Below are positions 20,522 to 33,657 of a stretch of DNA of 64,000 nt, piece by piece. Each line of letters opens with the position of its first letter. Positions within the stretch are counted from its first letter, which is position 1. Position numbers and translations under genes: made by a program. Under the pieces are notes generated by a model. It made no database searches, was not told the DNA's origin, and worked only from the letters and a program-made list of their open reading frames with translations. Source of the stretch: Mycoplasma miroungirhinis (lineage in GTDB: Bacteria > Bacillota_I > Bacilli_A > Mycoplasmatales > Metamycoplasmataceae); the NCBI RefSeq assembly GCF_013008815.1, contig NZ_CP053097.1, forward strand, positions 558,001-622,000, written 5' to 3'.

Positions 20522-20734
20522 TTAAATTATTGTTTTGATTTTGTAGACTTCATCATCAATTCAAATAATATCACCATTTTTGATTTGTTGATTTCTTGAA
20601 GTTGCTTTTTTACCATTTATCATTATTTCATGGTCAATAATAAAGAATTTTGCTCTTCCTCCCGTTTCAACTAAACCTATTTTTTTTAGTAACTGAGATA
20701 ACTTAATTGTTTCTGTTGTAATTTCTATTATCAT
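20522..20734 (-). CDS. S4-domain RNA-binding protein (YaaA/RlbA type)
   Basis: 70-residue protein made of one S4 RNA-binding domain: IKLSQLLKKIGLVETGGRAK, the INGKKATSRNQQIKNGD loop, and a final strand with a TGA-coded Trp (DIIWIDDE). Its start ATG shares one base with the dnaN stop. In Bacillus subtilis the equivalent gene yaaA (rlbA) also lies directly after dnaN, so synteny supports the assignment. It probably binds rRNA during 50S assembly. Confidence 0.88.
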
Positions 20735-21861
20735 TATCAATATCCTCTTTGTGGAGTAATTAGTTGTTGATTGTTTTTATTTTCTTTTGAAACTATTAAA
20801 ATTCTTTGTTTATTTTCTGCAAACATTAAATTAATTTCACCATCAAATACATTAATAGCTTCAGTTAAATTTTTAGTTACTAATGATATATCAAGTGATT
20901 CATCATTGTAACTAAAATCAGTTGTTTTTATTTCTGCTTTACCTATTTCATCACGATTTGTTGATATATATAAAACAGAATCACGAATTGATAATCTTAA
21001 TTTAGAATTTGCATCAGAATTTAAAAGCGATGCTTTTTGAATTAATTCTGTTAATTTTTTTCTTTCAATTGTTAAAATTTGTTCAAATTTTCTCGGTATT
21101 GAGTTTGCAGTATCTTTATATGCTAAATTAGCTAATTTTGTTTGAATAATACTTTGATCAAAATTAATGTGAATTTTGTTTTCACTTACAAACATATTAA
21201 TATCACCTTTAAAATCAAAATTTAAAAGATCTTTTAAAGTTTTGGACTGAATTGAAAAATTAAAATCTACTGTATTATCGATTGCTATTTGTTGACGTGC
21301 TAAACGGAATCCATCAGTTGCTATAGCAATTAAAACATTATTTTTTGCAGAAATATTAACGCAATTTAAAATTATGCTTGTTGCATTTTGAGCAGCTGCA
21401 AATGAAACATTTTTTACAATAGTTTTAAGAATATTAAATGGTAAAACGATTTTATCTCCATATTGTTCAAATTCAGTTTCTGGATATTCACTACTATCTA
21501 ATAAATTAAGTTCAAAAGTATCTTCATCTGTTTTAATTTTTAGAACTGAATTCTCTGTTTCTAATTTCACAATTCCATCAATTTTTTTAACAATGTTTTT
21601 AAATAAAGTTAATGGTACTAATGCAATACCAGATTCAATTATTTCACATCCATCTTTATTAAATGTTTCAATATCTGAACCAGTAGTTAAAACAGTATGT
21701 TTAACAGCTATTTGAGTATTAGATACTACAAAAGTAACTGCAGAATCTGTTGCTTCAATTAAAACTCCTTTTAATGCTGGTAAATATGGATTAGAATCTA
21801 ATGCTTTTGATACACGATCAATAGCTTTATCTAGTTGTTGAATAGATATATTAAATTTCAT
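20734..21861 (-). CDS. dnaN: DNA polymerase III beta subunit (sliding clamp)
   Basis: 375-residue clamp that holds the replicative polymerases on DNA. KFNISIQQLDKAIDRVSKAL at the start, PALKGVLIEA, the FKNIVKKIDG segment and the C-terminal LMFAENKQRILIVSKE region follow the three-domain beta fold. The C-terminus is degenerate compared with the usual MPMRL motif and ends RGYW, the last residue encoded by TGA at 20737. It follows dnaA by 11 nt. Length matches other mollicute clamps. Confidence 0.95.
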
Positions 21862-21872
21862 AATTACTCCTC

Positions 21873-23231
21873 TTATAAAATTTTCTTTAAATTATCTTTT
21901 ATTTTGTTAATAGCTAAACTTAATGTTGAATCGCTTTTTATGTGTTTATCAATATAATTTACGCTGGCAATTACTGAACTATGTGTTTGTCCACTAAACA
22001 TTTTACCTATGTCATTAAAGGGAATATCAAAAAGATCCTTTATTAATCACATACTTACTCTTCTAGCTTTAACTACATTTTGACTTCTATTTTTATCAAT
22101 GACTTTTTTTCTTTCGATCCCGTAATATTTACATACTGTATCAACAATTTTTTCAGGTGTAACTGATTCACTTACTACACCTATGTCAGTTAAAATTGAT
22201 TTTAAATAATCAGTATCGTATCTAAACTTTTTGTCATTTTTATAAAAAAGTTTAATTTTGTTGACACCACCTTCAATGTTTCTTATACTACTTGAAAAAT
22301 TACGAGCTAAAAATTTATAAGTTTTATCATCAAATTTTGATGAATCCATTGATTCTTTATCGAATTTAAATTTAAAAATATTAATAATGTCTTCGACACT
22401 AGGATTATTAATTTTAAATGTTATTCCACCTGAAAACCGAGTAATAAATCTTTCTTCAAAGCCACCTAATTCTGTTGGTGTTTTATCTGCACTAATAATA
22501 ATTTGTTTGTTTGCACTAATATGATTATTAATAATTACGAATAAAACATTTAAAGTATTTTCTTTACCACCAAATTCTTGAACATCATCAAACATTAAAC
22601 AATCATATTTAGAACAATCATCAATAATTTTATTAATTCCTGCTTGATTTTTGTTTTTTAAATTTTCAATAATAGGTCTTATAAAAATATTAGGTTGAAT
22701 ATATAAACAAGATTTACCTTTTTTTATTAATTCATTACCAATCGCATGCAATAAATGAGTTTTACCTAGACCACTTGAAGCATATATAAATAAAGGATTA
22801 AAAGTAATTTCACCATTTAAATTTTCAATTACTGTTTTAGCACCTAATAATGCTTGTTCATTAAATTTTCCTTTAGTATAACTATCAAAAGTAAAATCTG
22901 GTCTTAGATTTATTTTGGTTTGTAATGTTTGAGTTTCATTATTATTTGAAATATTATCTGAACTAAAAATAATTTCTTTTGTATTGGGGTATATTTCGCT
23001 AATGCATTTATAAATATATTCTTTATAATTACTTTCCACATATACTTTTATTTGTTCAGGAACAAATAAAAAAACTTTATTATCTTTGTGATTAATAATT
23101 TTAATTAAACTTAAAAATGAATCATATAAAATTACATCATTTGATGTTGATTCGAATTCTTGTTGAAGTAACTTATTATTTATTTCTAAATCAGCATTTT
23201 CGTTTATTTTTCTTGTAGAATTCATAGTCAT
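21873..23231 (-). CDS. dnaA: Chromosomal replication initiator DnaA
   Basis: 452-residue AAA+ initiator. The Walker A motif is ASSGLGKTHLLHAIG, Walker B is YDCLMFDDVQEF, and domain III sensor regions follow. The DNA-binding domain IV contains DKNRSQNVVKARRVSMWLIK and the signature FSGQTHSSVIASV. TGA at 22044-22046 is Trp and lies inside the signature helix. The start may be ATG 23231 or 23225; no strong ribosome binding site is visible. It binds the boxes in the adjacent intergenic region. Confidence 0.97.
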
Positions 23232-23599
23232 AGACTAAATTATAAAATTATATTAATGTTTTTGTAAATAATTATTTTTTAAAACCAATTTTTTGGATTT
23301 TATTTACATTATTATTTACATTTTTTAGTAAAAAAATATCTTAAAATAAGTACTTTTTTTATTTAATAACATTTTTCAAGTGTAAATAAATACACTTTTC
23401 AAAAATAATTGTTTTTTTAAAAATAAATTCAAATATATTTTGTAGTTGTGTTACAATTATGTTATTAATTTAATATTAAGATAATATTATTGATATTATT
23501 GTTTTTCTTATTGTTTTATTGATAATTTGATAAAATAATAATACATAATTTAATATCAGCTTGAAATTATTTTCAAATCAATACTAAAAGGAGCTTTTT
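23232..23599. other. Chromosomal replication origin region (oriC)
   Basis: The dnaA-rpmH intergenic region, 368 nt and over 85% A+T. Four copies of TTATTTACA (seven of nine matches to the TTATCCACA DnaA box) lie at 23300-23308 and 23312-23320 (plus) and 23263-23271 and 23381-23389 (minus). The last forms part of the inverted repeat AAGTGTA-six bases-TACACTT (23378-23397). Gene orientation switches here. The dnaA-dnaN gap is only 11 nt, so origin elements can be only on this side of dnaA. The rpmH promoter also lies in this interval. Confidence 0.85.
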
Positions 23600-23746
23600 A
23601 TGAAAAGAACATATCAACCAAAAAAACGTAAACATATCAAAGTTCATGGTTTTTTTGCTCGTATGCAAACTAAAAATGGAAGAAAAGTGTTAAAAGCTAG
23701 AAGAGCAAAAGGAAGAAAACAACTAACAGTTTCAGATAAAAAATAA
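23600..23746 (+). CDS. rpmH: 50S ribosomal protein L34
   Basis: 48-residue basic protein of the large subunit, with the typical [18 protein letters not shown] start and RAKGRK near the end. A strong AAAGGAG ribosome binding site precedes ATG 23600. It starts the rightward series rpmH-rnpA-yidC. Confidence 0.98.
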   Translation: MKRTYQPKKRKHIKVHGFFARMQTKNGRKVLKARRAKGRKQLTVSDKK

Positions 23747-23748
23747 AA

Positions 23749-24087
23749 ATGACTAAGTTAAATGTTGTTCAAAAAAACTGGGAATTTCAAAAAATAATCA
23801 ATGCGAAAAAACAATTTGTGTCTAAAAATGTGATTATTTATTACTTACCAAGTCCTATCTTTAAAGTTGGTATATCAATTCCCAAAACATTTGCAAACGC
23901 AGTTTTGCGTAACAAGTATAAAAATCAAATAAGACAAATTATACGCAAAAATAACTTTGAAGATATTTTAATTCAAAGTGTAATCATTATCAGAAAACCT
24001 TTTTTTAATCTTGATTTTTCAAGTAAAGAAAAAGAAATTCAAAAAATTTATGAAAGGATTCGTAGTGCCCAAAAGAATAAGATCTAA
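23749..24087 (+). CDS. rnpA: Ribonuclease P protein component
   Basis: 112-residue basic protein that assists the RNase P RNA in processing tRNA 5' ends. It has the family's FQKIINAKKQF segment, KVGISIPKTFANAVLRNKYKNQIRQIIR (the RNR-type RNA-binding helix, here RNKYKNQIR), and a C-terminal helix. One Trp is encoded by TGG. It starts two nucleotides after rpmH and overlaps the yidC start. Confidence 0.96.
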   Translation: MTKLNVVQKNWEFQKIINAKKQFVSKNVIIYYLPSPIFKVGISIPKTFANAVLRNKYKNQIRQIIRKNNFEDILIQSVIIIRKPFFNLDFSSKEKEIQKIYERIRSAQKNKI

Positions 24088-26023
24088 ACGTTACGACTTT
24101 TTTAATCCCCAGCATAATTCAAATGATAAAAATATAAAAAAAGAAACAAAAACAATAATCAAAAAAGTTTGAAAATGGATCAAAATTTTATTAATTGTTT
24201 TTGTTATTGGTACAGGTTTTGTAGGTTGTGCACAGTCATTTGGATTACGTTCACCGGTTAAAGTTGGTACAGGTTTTGAAACATATTTAAAAAAGCAAGA
24301 TATTTCACCAAATATTGAAGTTTTTTCATACAACAAAGATACACAAGCTTTTAATAGATCAAACAATGGAAAAATTGTTAAAGACAATCCATATTTAAAA
24401 GCTGATTCAATTGATGAACTAAAAGCAATTAATCAACAAATAACAAATAATGAAGGTGATGTATATACATATAAATCACAAACCTTAGGAATTCAACTTC
24501 AAGATGCAGAAGGTAAAAATTTATCAGGTAATATATATAAAACAAATGATAAATATTTAATATTTGCAAAAGGAGATGAAAAAGGAAATGGATCTATTAA
24601 AAAATATGATAATGTAACAACTTGAACCAATATTTATAACATTCAAAATTTAGAATGAACTACTAAAAAAACTCAAGAAAAAATTGTTGAAAAAGAAAAT
24701 GGAATTGACAAGGAAAAGGTAATTGAAATAGATGTTAAAGACAAAATTAAAAATATCAACATTTCTGTGTTACCAAATTATTTACTAACAACTTCATTAC
24801 AGGCAAAATTCAATCGAGATACATATCAAGCATTAATAAGTAATTCAACAAAATTATTTAAAGATGACTTAAGTAAAACTAAATTAAATTCTCAAGACCC
24901 AAATTCAATAACTTATTGAGATAGTATTTTTAAAAATGCTAATGTATCACAAGATGCAACTGCATTAGAAACTATTAATGGTTTCATAAAAAATTTACAA
25001 AATAAAAAAGATAAATCATTAACAGAAGAAGAAATAAATGTTATTACAAAAGTTGAAAGTTTTATTCATTCAAATACAATTGAATATGGAAATTTAACAG
25101 GTTTATCATTTGTTTCTAACAATAAAAATAATGAAGGATTTAATATAGTTACTTTTAAAACAATAAGTGATAAGGGTAATTATATTGATAGTAATTCTAC
25201 TTTATTAAATTCACTATTTGGAGAAGCTCATCGTCCAATTGCTACTTGAGCTGAATATTGACAATTTGGACCATTTTATGGATTATTCGTTTATCCAATC
25301 AACCAATTATTAGGTGGAATAATAAATGCAACAAGCCAATTAGGTGGATGATCTGTCATCATAGGATTATTAATTACTGTTATTATTACTAAATTAATAG
25401 TTGTTGCAATTAGTTACAAAAGTATATTTGCTTCACAAAAGCAACAAGAACTAAATGATAAAAAAGCAAAAATTGAAGCAAAATATGCTCCATATAAAGG
25501 TGATAAACAAATGGAGCAAAAGAAAAAACAAGAAATTAATGAAATGTACAAAAAAAATCATGCAAATCCATTTACTGCAATGGTAAGTTCATTAATTGCA
25601 ATGCCTATTTTAATTGTTATGTTTAGAATTGTACAAGCTTCACCAGAAATTAAACACTCAGTATGATATGGAATACAAATGTCTGCTACAAGTTATCAAA
25701 ACTTATTAGCAGGTGAATACAGATATTTACCTATTATTTTAATAAGTGTTTTAATTCAATTAGTCGCTCAAATGTTACCTAAACTTTTAAATCGTAAAAA
25801 AGATAAAAGACGTACTAATGTTTATGAGCGTGAAGCTTTACGTAAATCTAATAAAATGCAAAACATTATTACAATTGTATTTGTTGGATTTGGTGTTATA
25901 TTTCAAGCTGGTTTACAAATATATTGAATTATTACAGGAATTTGACAAATTCTTCAAACAATGACAGTATGAAAAATTGAAAGAACTAATTTTTATAAAA
26001 CAAAAATTCTTCCAAAATTATAA
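24065..26023 (+). CDS. yidC: Membrane protein insertase YidC/OxaA
   Basis: About 650-residue inner-membrane insertase. One hydrophobic segment near residue 40 (ILLIVFVIGTGFVGCAQSFG) precedes an extended loop of about 340 residues without similarity to the proteobacterial periplasmic domain, then the conserved five-helix core: FGPFYGLFVYPINQLLGGI, a second helix, the basic cytoplasmic hairpin, NPFTAMVSSLIAMPILIVMF, and GLQIYWIITGIWQI at the end. GTG 24065 is chosen because AAAGGA lies six bases upstream; ATG 24050 in the same frame would add five residues but lacks a binding site. Many TGA codons are Trp. It overlaps rnpA by 23 nt. Confidence 0.93.
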
Positions 26024-26065
26024 AAATATTCATAATAAAATTGAAATAATAAGATATACTTTATT

Positions 26066-26116
26066 ATGAATAATATAAATTCAAAAAAAAAAAAAAAAAA
26101 TAGTCAATTAGGATAA
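26066..26116 (+). pseudogene. Short broken reading frame with an (A)18 tract
   Basis: ATG 26066 begins a frame interrupted by 18 consecutive A residues (26083-26100) and closes after 16 codons. A change of one base in the tract gives other frames that also stop within a few codons, so no slippage restores a protein. It may be the 5' remnant of the decayed gene that follows. TATACT lies about 15 nt upstream of the ATG. Confidence 0.45.
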
Positions 26117-26509
26117 AGTATTATCGGTTATATTCAAACAAACAAAATAAAATTTGTGTTGTTTGAATTTTTTTATACAAAATTATAAATATCAAAACAA
26201 GAAACTAACAAATAATGTACCTTTATTTTATTAGTTAAATATTACTTCAAAGTACAAATTTTGAATATTTAATTTCAACTCAGAAACTTGATTTTTTACA
26301 CTGAAATCAGTATTTTTTTGCTTTTATAACATTTTTGTTCCTAAAAACAAAAAAATTACAAATATATACACATATCCTCTTAAAAAATGAAAGTTGCTAG
26401 AATATTAACTTTTATCATTTGCTACTGAAAATATTTTTTATTGTTCAGCAATAGGATTTTATCGAAGTTATTGTTTTTCTTGTTTTTGTTGCTAGCAAAA
26501 TACAACATT

Positions 26510-26770
26510 AAGCAAATGATTATAAGAAGGTTTTGATTCAAACATCATCATATACACCATCAATATACTTAATATATGCATTTTTAGGATTCTTAATAAT
26601 TCCAAATATCTATATTGTAATTTTATTAATTATTATATTTTAATTACAAATGATTATAATTAAAACTTTCTAATATTAAAATAGGGATGATATTAGGTTT
26701 TTTTGTTCCAAGAGTTTGATTTGTCTTTGACACAACCTTCTTAATAGAAATAAACAAGTGTGTGTTAAAG
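26510..26770 (+). pseudogene. Decayed paralogue of the 26860 membrane protein
   Basis: Two plus-strand pieces in different frames match the intact gene next to it. SSYTPSIYLIYAFLG resembles the middle membrane segment, and NIKIGMILGFFVPRVWFVF matches NIKIGKIVGIFIPFVGFAF of the intact copy. Stops and a frameshift separate them. The rest of 26120-26510 is AT-rich with no readable gene; a small hairpin (CTGAAATCAG plus T run) near 26300-26320 resembles a terminator. Confidence 0.65.
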
Positions 26771-26859
26771 ATATTAAAAATCACTAACTTTTTAAGACCA
26801 ATTTAATAATTGCTTTTTATTTACCACAATCAGTGTCATATATGTTAAAATAAATTATT

Positions 26860-27294
26860 ATGGAAAAAACAATAACACAAGATAAAGACATTTTACAAAA
26901 TATTCAAACTGCAAGAAAATTAACTATTGCAAGACTAGTGATTGGTGTTTCATTTTTTATTATCGTATTTGCACTATTAATAGCATATATTGCATCAATA
27001 GCTTCTTTTGCTGCTTCTACAAGAGATCCATTTTATGTAGGTGTAGGTTATGTAACCTCAACACTTGCATTATATGGTGCATTTATTGGTTTATGAATAA
27101 CATCAGCAATTGTTTTAGCTATTATAGAAATTATTATATTAGTTTTAATACCTAATATTTACAATACTACACTTTTAAATATAAAAATAGGAAAAATCGT
27201 AGGTATATTTATCCCATTCGTTGGATTTGCATTCAATATAATATTTTTAGTAAAATATAAATCAACACTAACAAGAAATGTATATACACAATAG
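26860..27294 (+). CDS. Small hydrophobic membrane protein, function unknown
   Basis: 144-residue protein that I do not recognise. A polar N-terminus of about 25 residues is followed by three or four hydrophobic segments (about 27-55, 62-100 and 115-138) and a short basic tail, so it is an integral membrane protein. One TGA is Trp. It stands alone, with a decayed copy directly upstream and a terminator downstream, which suggests a duplicated lineage-specific gene. Confidence 0.75.
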
Positions 27295-27304
27295 TTATAT
27301 GAAG

Positions 27305-27330
27305 AACCCATTTAATAATGGGTTTTTTAT
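27305..27330 (+). terminator. Intrinsic terminator
   Basis: AACCCATT, loop TAAT, AATGGGTT, then six T residues, directly after the 26860 gene. Confidence 0.9.
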
Positions 27331-27418
27331 TTACTTATTTTTTAATAACACAAAAAAACTAACACTTTCCATGTTAATTTTTATTTAAATTATTTATTAT
27401 TAAATTTTAATATGTCTT

Positions 27419-27946
27419 TTAATATTCACCTTGTTTAATATTTATTAAACTTTCAATCGGTACATTTAATCTTTGGTGACTATTAAAGCCTTCAAGTTCC
27501 ATTAAAACTATTATTCTTAAAACTTCTACTCCTTCAGCTCTTAAAAGTTTAATAATAGCTTCTAATGTTCCACCAGTAGCTAAAACATCATCTATAATGA
27601 CAGCTTTTTGACCTTTTTTAGTAATTCCTTCTTGAATTTCTAAAACATTTCTACCATATTCTAGTCCATAATCACATGAAATAACAGGCCCAGGTAATTT
27701 ACCTTGTTTTCTAACCATTATAAAAGGTTTTTTAGTAATTGCTGCAACAGGTGTTCCAAATAAAAAACCACGTGCATCAGGACCTACAATTATATCTGCA
27801 TCTTCTGTAAATTTTGCCATTTCATTTATTGTAAAATTTAAAGCTTCTCCATCAGCTAATAAATATGATATATCTTTAAAAAGAATTCCCTTAGTAGGAA
27901 AATCATTTACTGTTCTTATTAATTTTTTTAAGTCTTGTCTATTCAT
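27419..27946 (-). CDS. apt: Adenine phosphoribosyltransferase
   Basis: 175-residue purine salvage enzyme that makes AMP from adenine and PRPP. The PRPP-binding motif is AVIIDDVLATGGT; the N-terminal FPTKGILFKDI and GPDARGFLFG are typical. Mycoplasmas lack de novo purine synthesis, so the enzyme is central to their nucleotide supply. It is a single gene and is preceded by a divergent or separate HAD gene terminator. Confidence 0.97.
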   Translation of the reverse strand: MNRQDLKKLIRTVNDFPTKGILFKDISYLLADGEALNFTINEMAKFTEDADIIVGPDARGFLFGTPVAAITKKPFIMVRKQGKLPGPVISCDYGLEYGRNVLEIQEGITKKGQKAVIIDDVLATGGTLEAIIKLLRAEGVEVLRIIVLMELEGFNSHQRLNVPIESLINIKQGEY

Positions 27947-27980
27947 AACTATATTATTATATAGAATAATTATTAATCAA

Positions 27981-28010
27981 AAATAAAAACACAACTATTT
28001 CAAGTTGTGT
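27981..28010 (-). terminator. Intrinsic terminator of the HAD phosphatase gene
   Basis: Minus strand ACACAACT, six-base loop, AGTTGTGT, then TTTTTATTTTT. Confidence 0.88.
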
Positions 28011-28033
28011 AATTTACCATCATTTTTCACTTC

Positions 28034-28879
28034 TTACATTAATTTTTCTAAAAACTTACCAATTCCATTATCATCATTTGAATCAAGTATTCAAGTTGGT
28101 CCCATTTCCTGAGCTGCTTGTTTGATTTCATCTCTTGCTTGACCTAGAACTGCTCTATAACCTGCTACTTTAAACATTGGTAAATCATTTTTTTCATCAC
28201 CAAAAACACAAGTGTCTTCAAATTTAGCATAACCATTGTTAAAAATGTAATTTAAACCAGTACCTTTATCTAAATTTTTAGGAATAATATCTAAAATTAC
28301 ACCATTAGATTGTAATGAGTAAATATCTTTAAATGTTATTAATTTTGATCTTATTTCATTCATATCTCCATTAACTTCATCAGTAATGCAAAGGATTTTA
28401 AATATTTCATGTTGAGTGACATCAAAATCATTTGGTATAGGTGCAATATTTACTTTAAATTCATCTTCTAATTTATCATTTACAGATATTAATTTTGAAA
28501 CTCATTCACTATTTTTAACAAAATATTTATAATAAATTGAATGTGCAGTATAAACTAATGTAGTTGCTTGTTCTGAAATTAAAGTATCAATGATTTGTTT
28601 TGCATTGTCGTGTGGAATAGTGGTTTTAGAAATCATTTGTTTATTTTTTCAATCATAAATGATTGCTCCGTTACAAAATGAACAAGGAAAATCAGGTTCA
28701 ATTTGTGACATAAATTTCATACTTATTAATGGAGTTCTTCCAGTATTTAGTGAAAATCTTTTTCCTAATTTTTTTAATTTTTTTATTGCTTCTAATGTTT
28801 TTTCATTTATTTCTTTTGATGAGTCTAATAATGTCCCATCTAAATCAAAAATAAAGTTATTTAAATCTTTTAAATTCAT
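28034..28879 (-). CDS. HAD-superfamily hydrolase, Cof type
   Basis: 281-residue phosphatase of the Cof subfamily (HAD class IIB). Motif I is FDLDGTLLD with the nucleophilic Asp; motif II is LNTGR; motif III Lys in LDKGTGLNYI; motif IV is VFGDEKNDLPMF. A cap domain lies between motifs II and III. Members act on sugar phosphates, FMN or pyridoxal phosphate; the substrate cannot be told. TGA is Trp at several sites. It lies upstream of apt but has its own terminator. Confidence 0.92.
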
Positions 28880-28960
28880 ATTTTAATTTTAATATATTAC
28901 ATCAAAATTTAATTATTAATCTATAAAATAGTTTTTATACAATCACTAAAATTCCTTATA

Positions 28961-29009
28961 TATAATGTATAATTTAAATTAATAATTACTTATATAAGTA
29001 ATTTTAGTG
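28961..29009 (+). promoter_or_regulatory. Promoter and 20-bp palindrome before the P-type ATPase gene
   Basis: TATAAT at 28961-28966 is the likely -10 box. About 17 nt downstream lies a perfect 20-bp palindrome, AATTACTTAT/ATAAGTAATT (28984-29003). A second inverted pair, CACTAAAATT (28944-28953) and AATTTTAGTG (29000-29009), brackets the promoter. The arrangement would suit a dimeric repressor. The ribosome binding site AAGGGG follows. Confidence 0.6.
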
Positions 29010-29021
29010 TAAGGGGTTATT

Positions 29022-31832
<2,811 letters not shown>

Positions 31833-31833
31833 T

Positions 31834-33657
31834 ATGTGAAGAATAATTAAAGGGATGAAAATAAAATTTAAGGTCATTGCAGGATTCAGTATTTTATTTG
31901 CAATTTTACAAGTTTCGATTTTTTTACTATTTCCTAACTTAATTTCACAATTAATTGCTCAAGTAGCTACATTTACATCTAGAACTTCCCAAAATAATGA
32001 TATTATTATAAAAATTATAGGGATTATAAAATTAGGTCCTTATGATAACCCTACCCAAGCAATAACTTATGTTTCAATCTTATTCATTGCTACAATGATT
32101 TTAGGAGTAATGTTCGGAATGATTTCGACAGCACTAAGTAACTACGTCGGAATGAATATGTCAAAAATATTAAGACAAAAATTGTTTTATCATATTCAGT
32201 CACTTAATAGTCAAAAAATAAATGAACTATCTCAAGAAAAACTAATTACTAATTTAACAAATGATATTACTAAAATTGAAGAAGGATTAATTTCAAGTTT
32301 AAGAAGAATTATTCTAGGACCGATATTTTTTGTTGGTGGATTTATTTTTGCATTATTAACAAACACCAAACTTTCTATTTCTTTTGCAATTCTAATACCA
32401 TTACTTATAACTTTTATTGGATTAATTTTTTGAAAAGGACTACCTTTGTTTAAAAAACAACAACAAATCATTGACAAAATTAATTTAGAAACCAGAGAAA
32501 GTATTAATGGTGTTAGAGTTATAAAATCATATAATCTCGAAAAAAATCAAGAATCTAAATTTGCAAAAATTAGCAACTTATGAATGGGTGTATCAATCAA
32601 AAGTAATTTAATACAAATATTTGCATTTATTGTTACAATGACATTAATTCATATCTCTACAGTTATTATTTTAGCAATTGCAGGTTTTTCAAGACCAAGT
32701 TTAGAAAATATAACTAAGGAAAATATAAATGAATATCAAAATTTCATTGTTTCTATTAATACTTTTATAGGTTATTTACAAGTAGTTACTCATGGACTGG
32801 TAATTAGTATTTTTGTTAGTGTATATTTATTTAGAAGCCAAGTATCTGCAAAAAGATATTTTGCAGTTTTAAATATTAAAAATAATTTATTAACCAATAA
32901 AAATAATAACAAGGAAATTGAATCAGGTACAATTGAGTTTAAAAATGTTAGTTTCCGTTATTTCCACGATTCAGAAAAAAGTGTTTTAGAAAATTTAAAC
33001 TTTAAAATCCAATCAGGTCAAACGATAGGAATTATTGGTCCTACAGGTTCTGGTAAAACAACTATTGCTAACTTAATTGTACATGAGTGAGATGTAGAAA
33101 AAGGTGAAGTTTTAATTGATAATGAAAATATTCAAAATTATAATCAAGAAAAGTTAAACAATAAAATTTCTTATGTTTATCAAAAACCATTTTTATTTAG
33201 TGGAAGTATTTTAAAAAATATGCATCTAGCAAATACAAATGCTACAAAAGAAGATATTGATAAAGTATTAAAAATAGCTGATGCATATGATTTTGTTTAT
33301 AATTTCGAAGATAATTTAGATCATAATATTTCACAAGACTCAACAAACATTAGTGGAGGACAAAGACAAAGATTGTTTATTGCTCAAACACTTTTAAAAA
33401 ACCCTAAAATTCTTATTTTTGATGATTCAACTAGTGCATTAGACAACAAAACAGATCAAAAAGTAAGAGCAAATATCAAAAATAATTTCCAAAATCTAAC
33501 AACTATTATTATTAGTCAAAAATTAAATTCAATTCGTGAAGCAGATAAAATTATTGTAATTGAAGATGGAAAAATATCAGGATTTGATTCTCATAGTAAT
33601 TTATTAAAAACTAATAAACTATATCAAGATATTTTTCAATCACAAGGAGGTAAATAA
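31834..33657 (+). CDS. ABC exporter half-transporter with degenerate catalytic site
   Basis: 607-residue fusion of a six-helix membrane domain (about 1-340) and an ATPase domain. Walker A is GPTGSGKTT, the signature is ISGGQ (506-510), and Walker B ends IFDD with Asp531 where active subunits have the catalytic Glu. A degenerate site in this subunit and a canonical one in the next gene is the hallmark of heterodimeric exporters such as TM287/288 and LmrCD. It overlaps the next gene by one base. Substrate unknown; drugs, lipids or peptides are possible. Several TGA codons are Trp. Confidence 0.93.

Noticed and set aside
26066-26116. Phase-variable gene switched by the (A)18 tract
   Set aside because: All three possible tract lengths lead to stops within a few codons, so slippage cannot restore a long frame in the present sequence.
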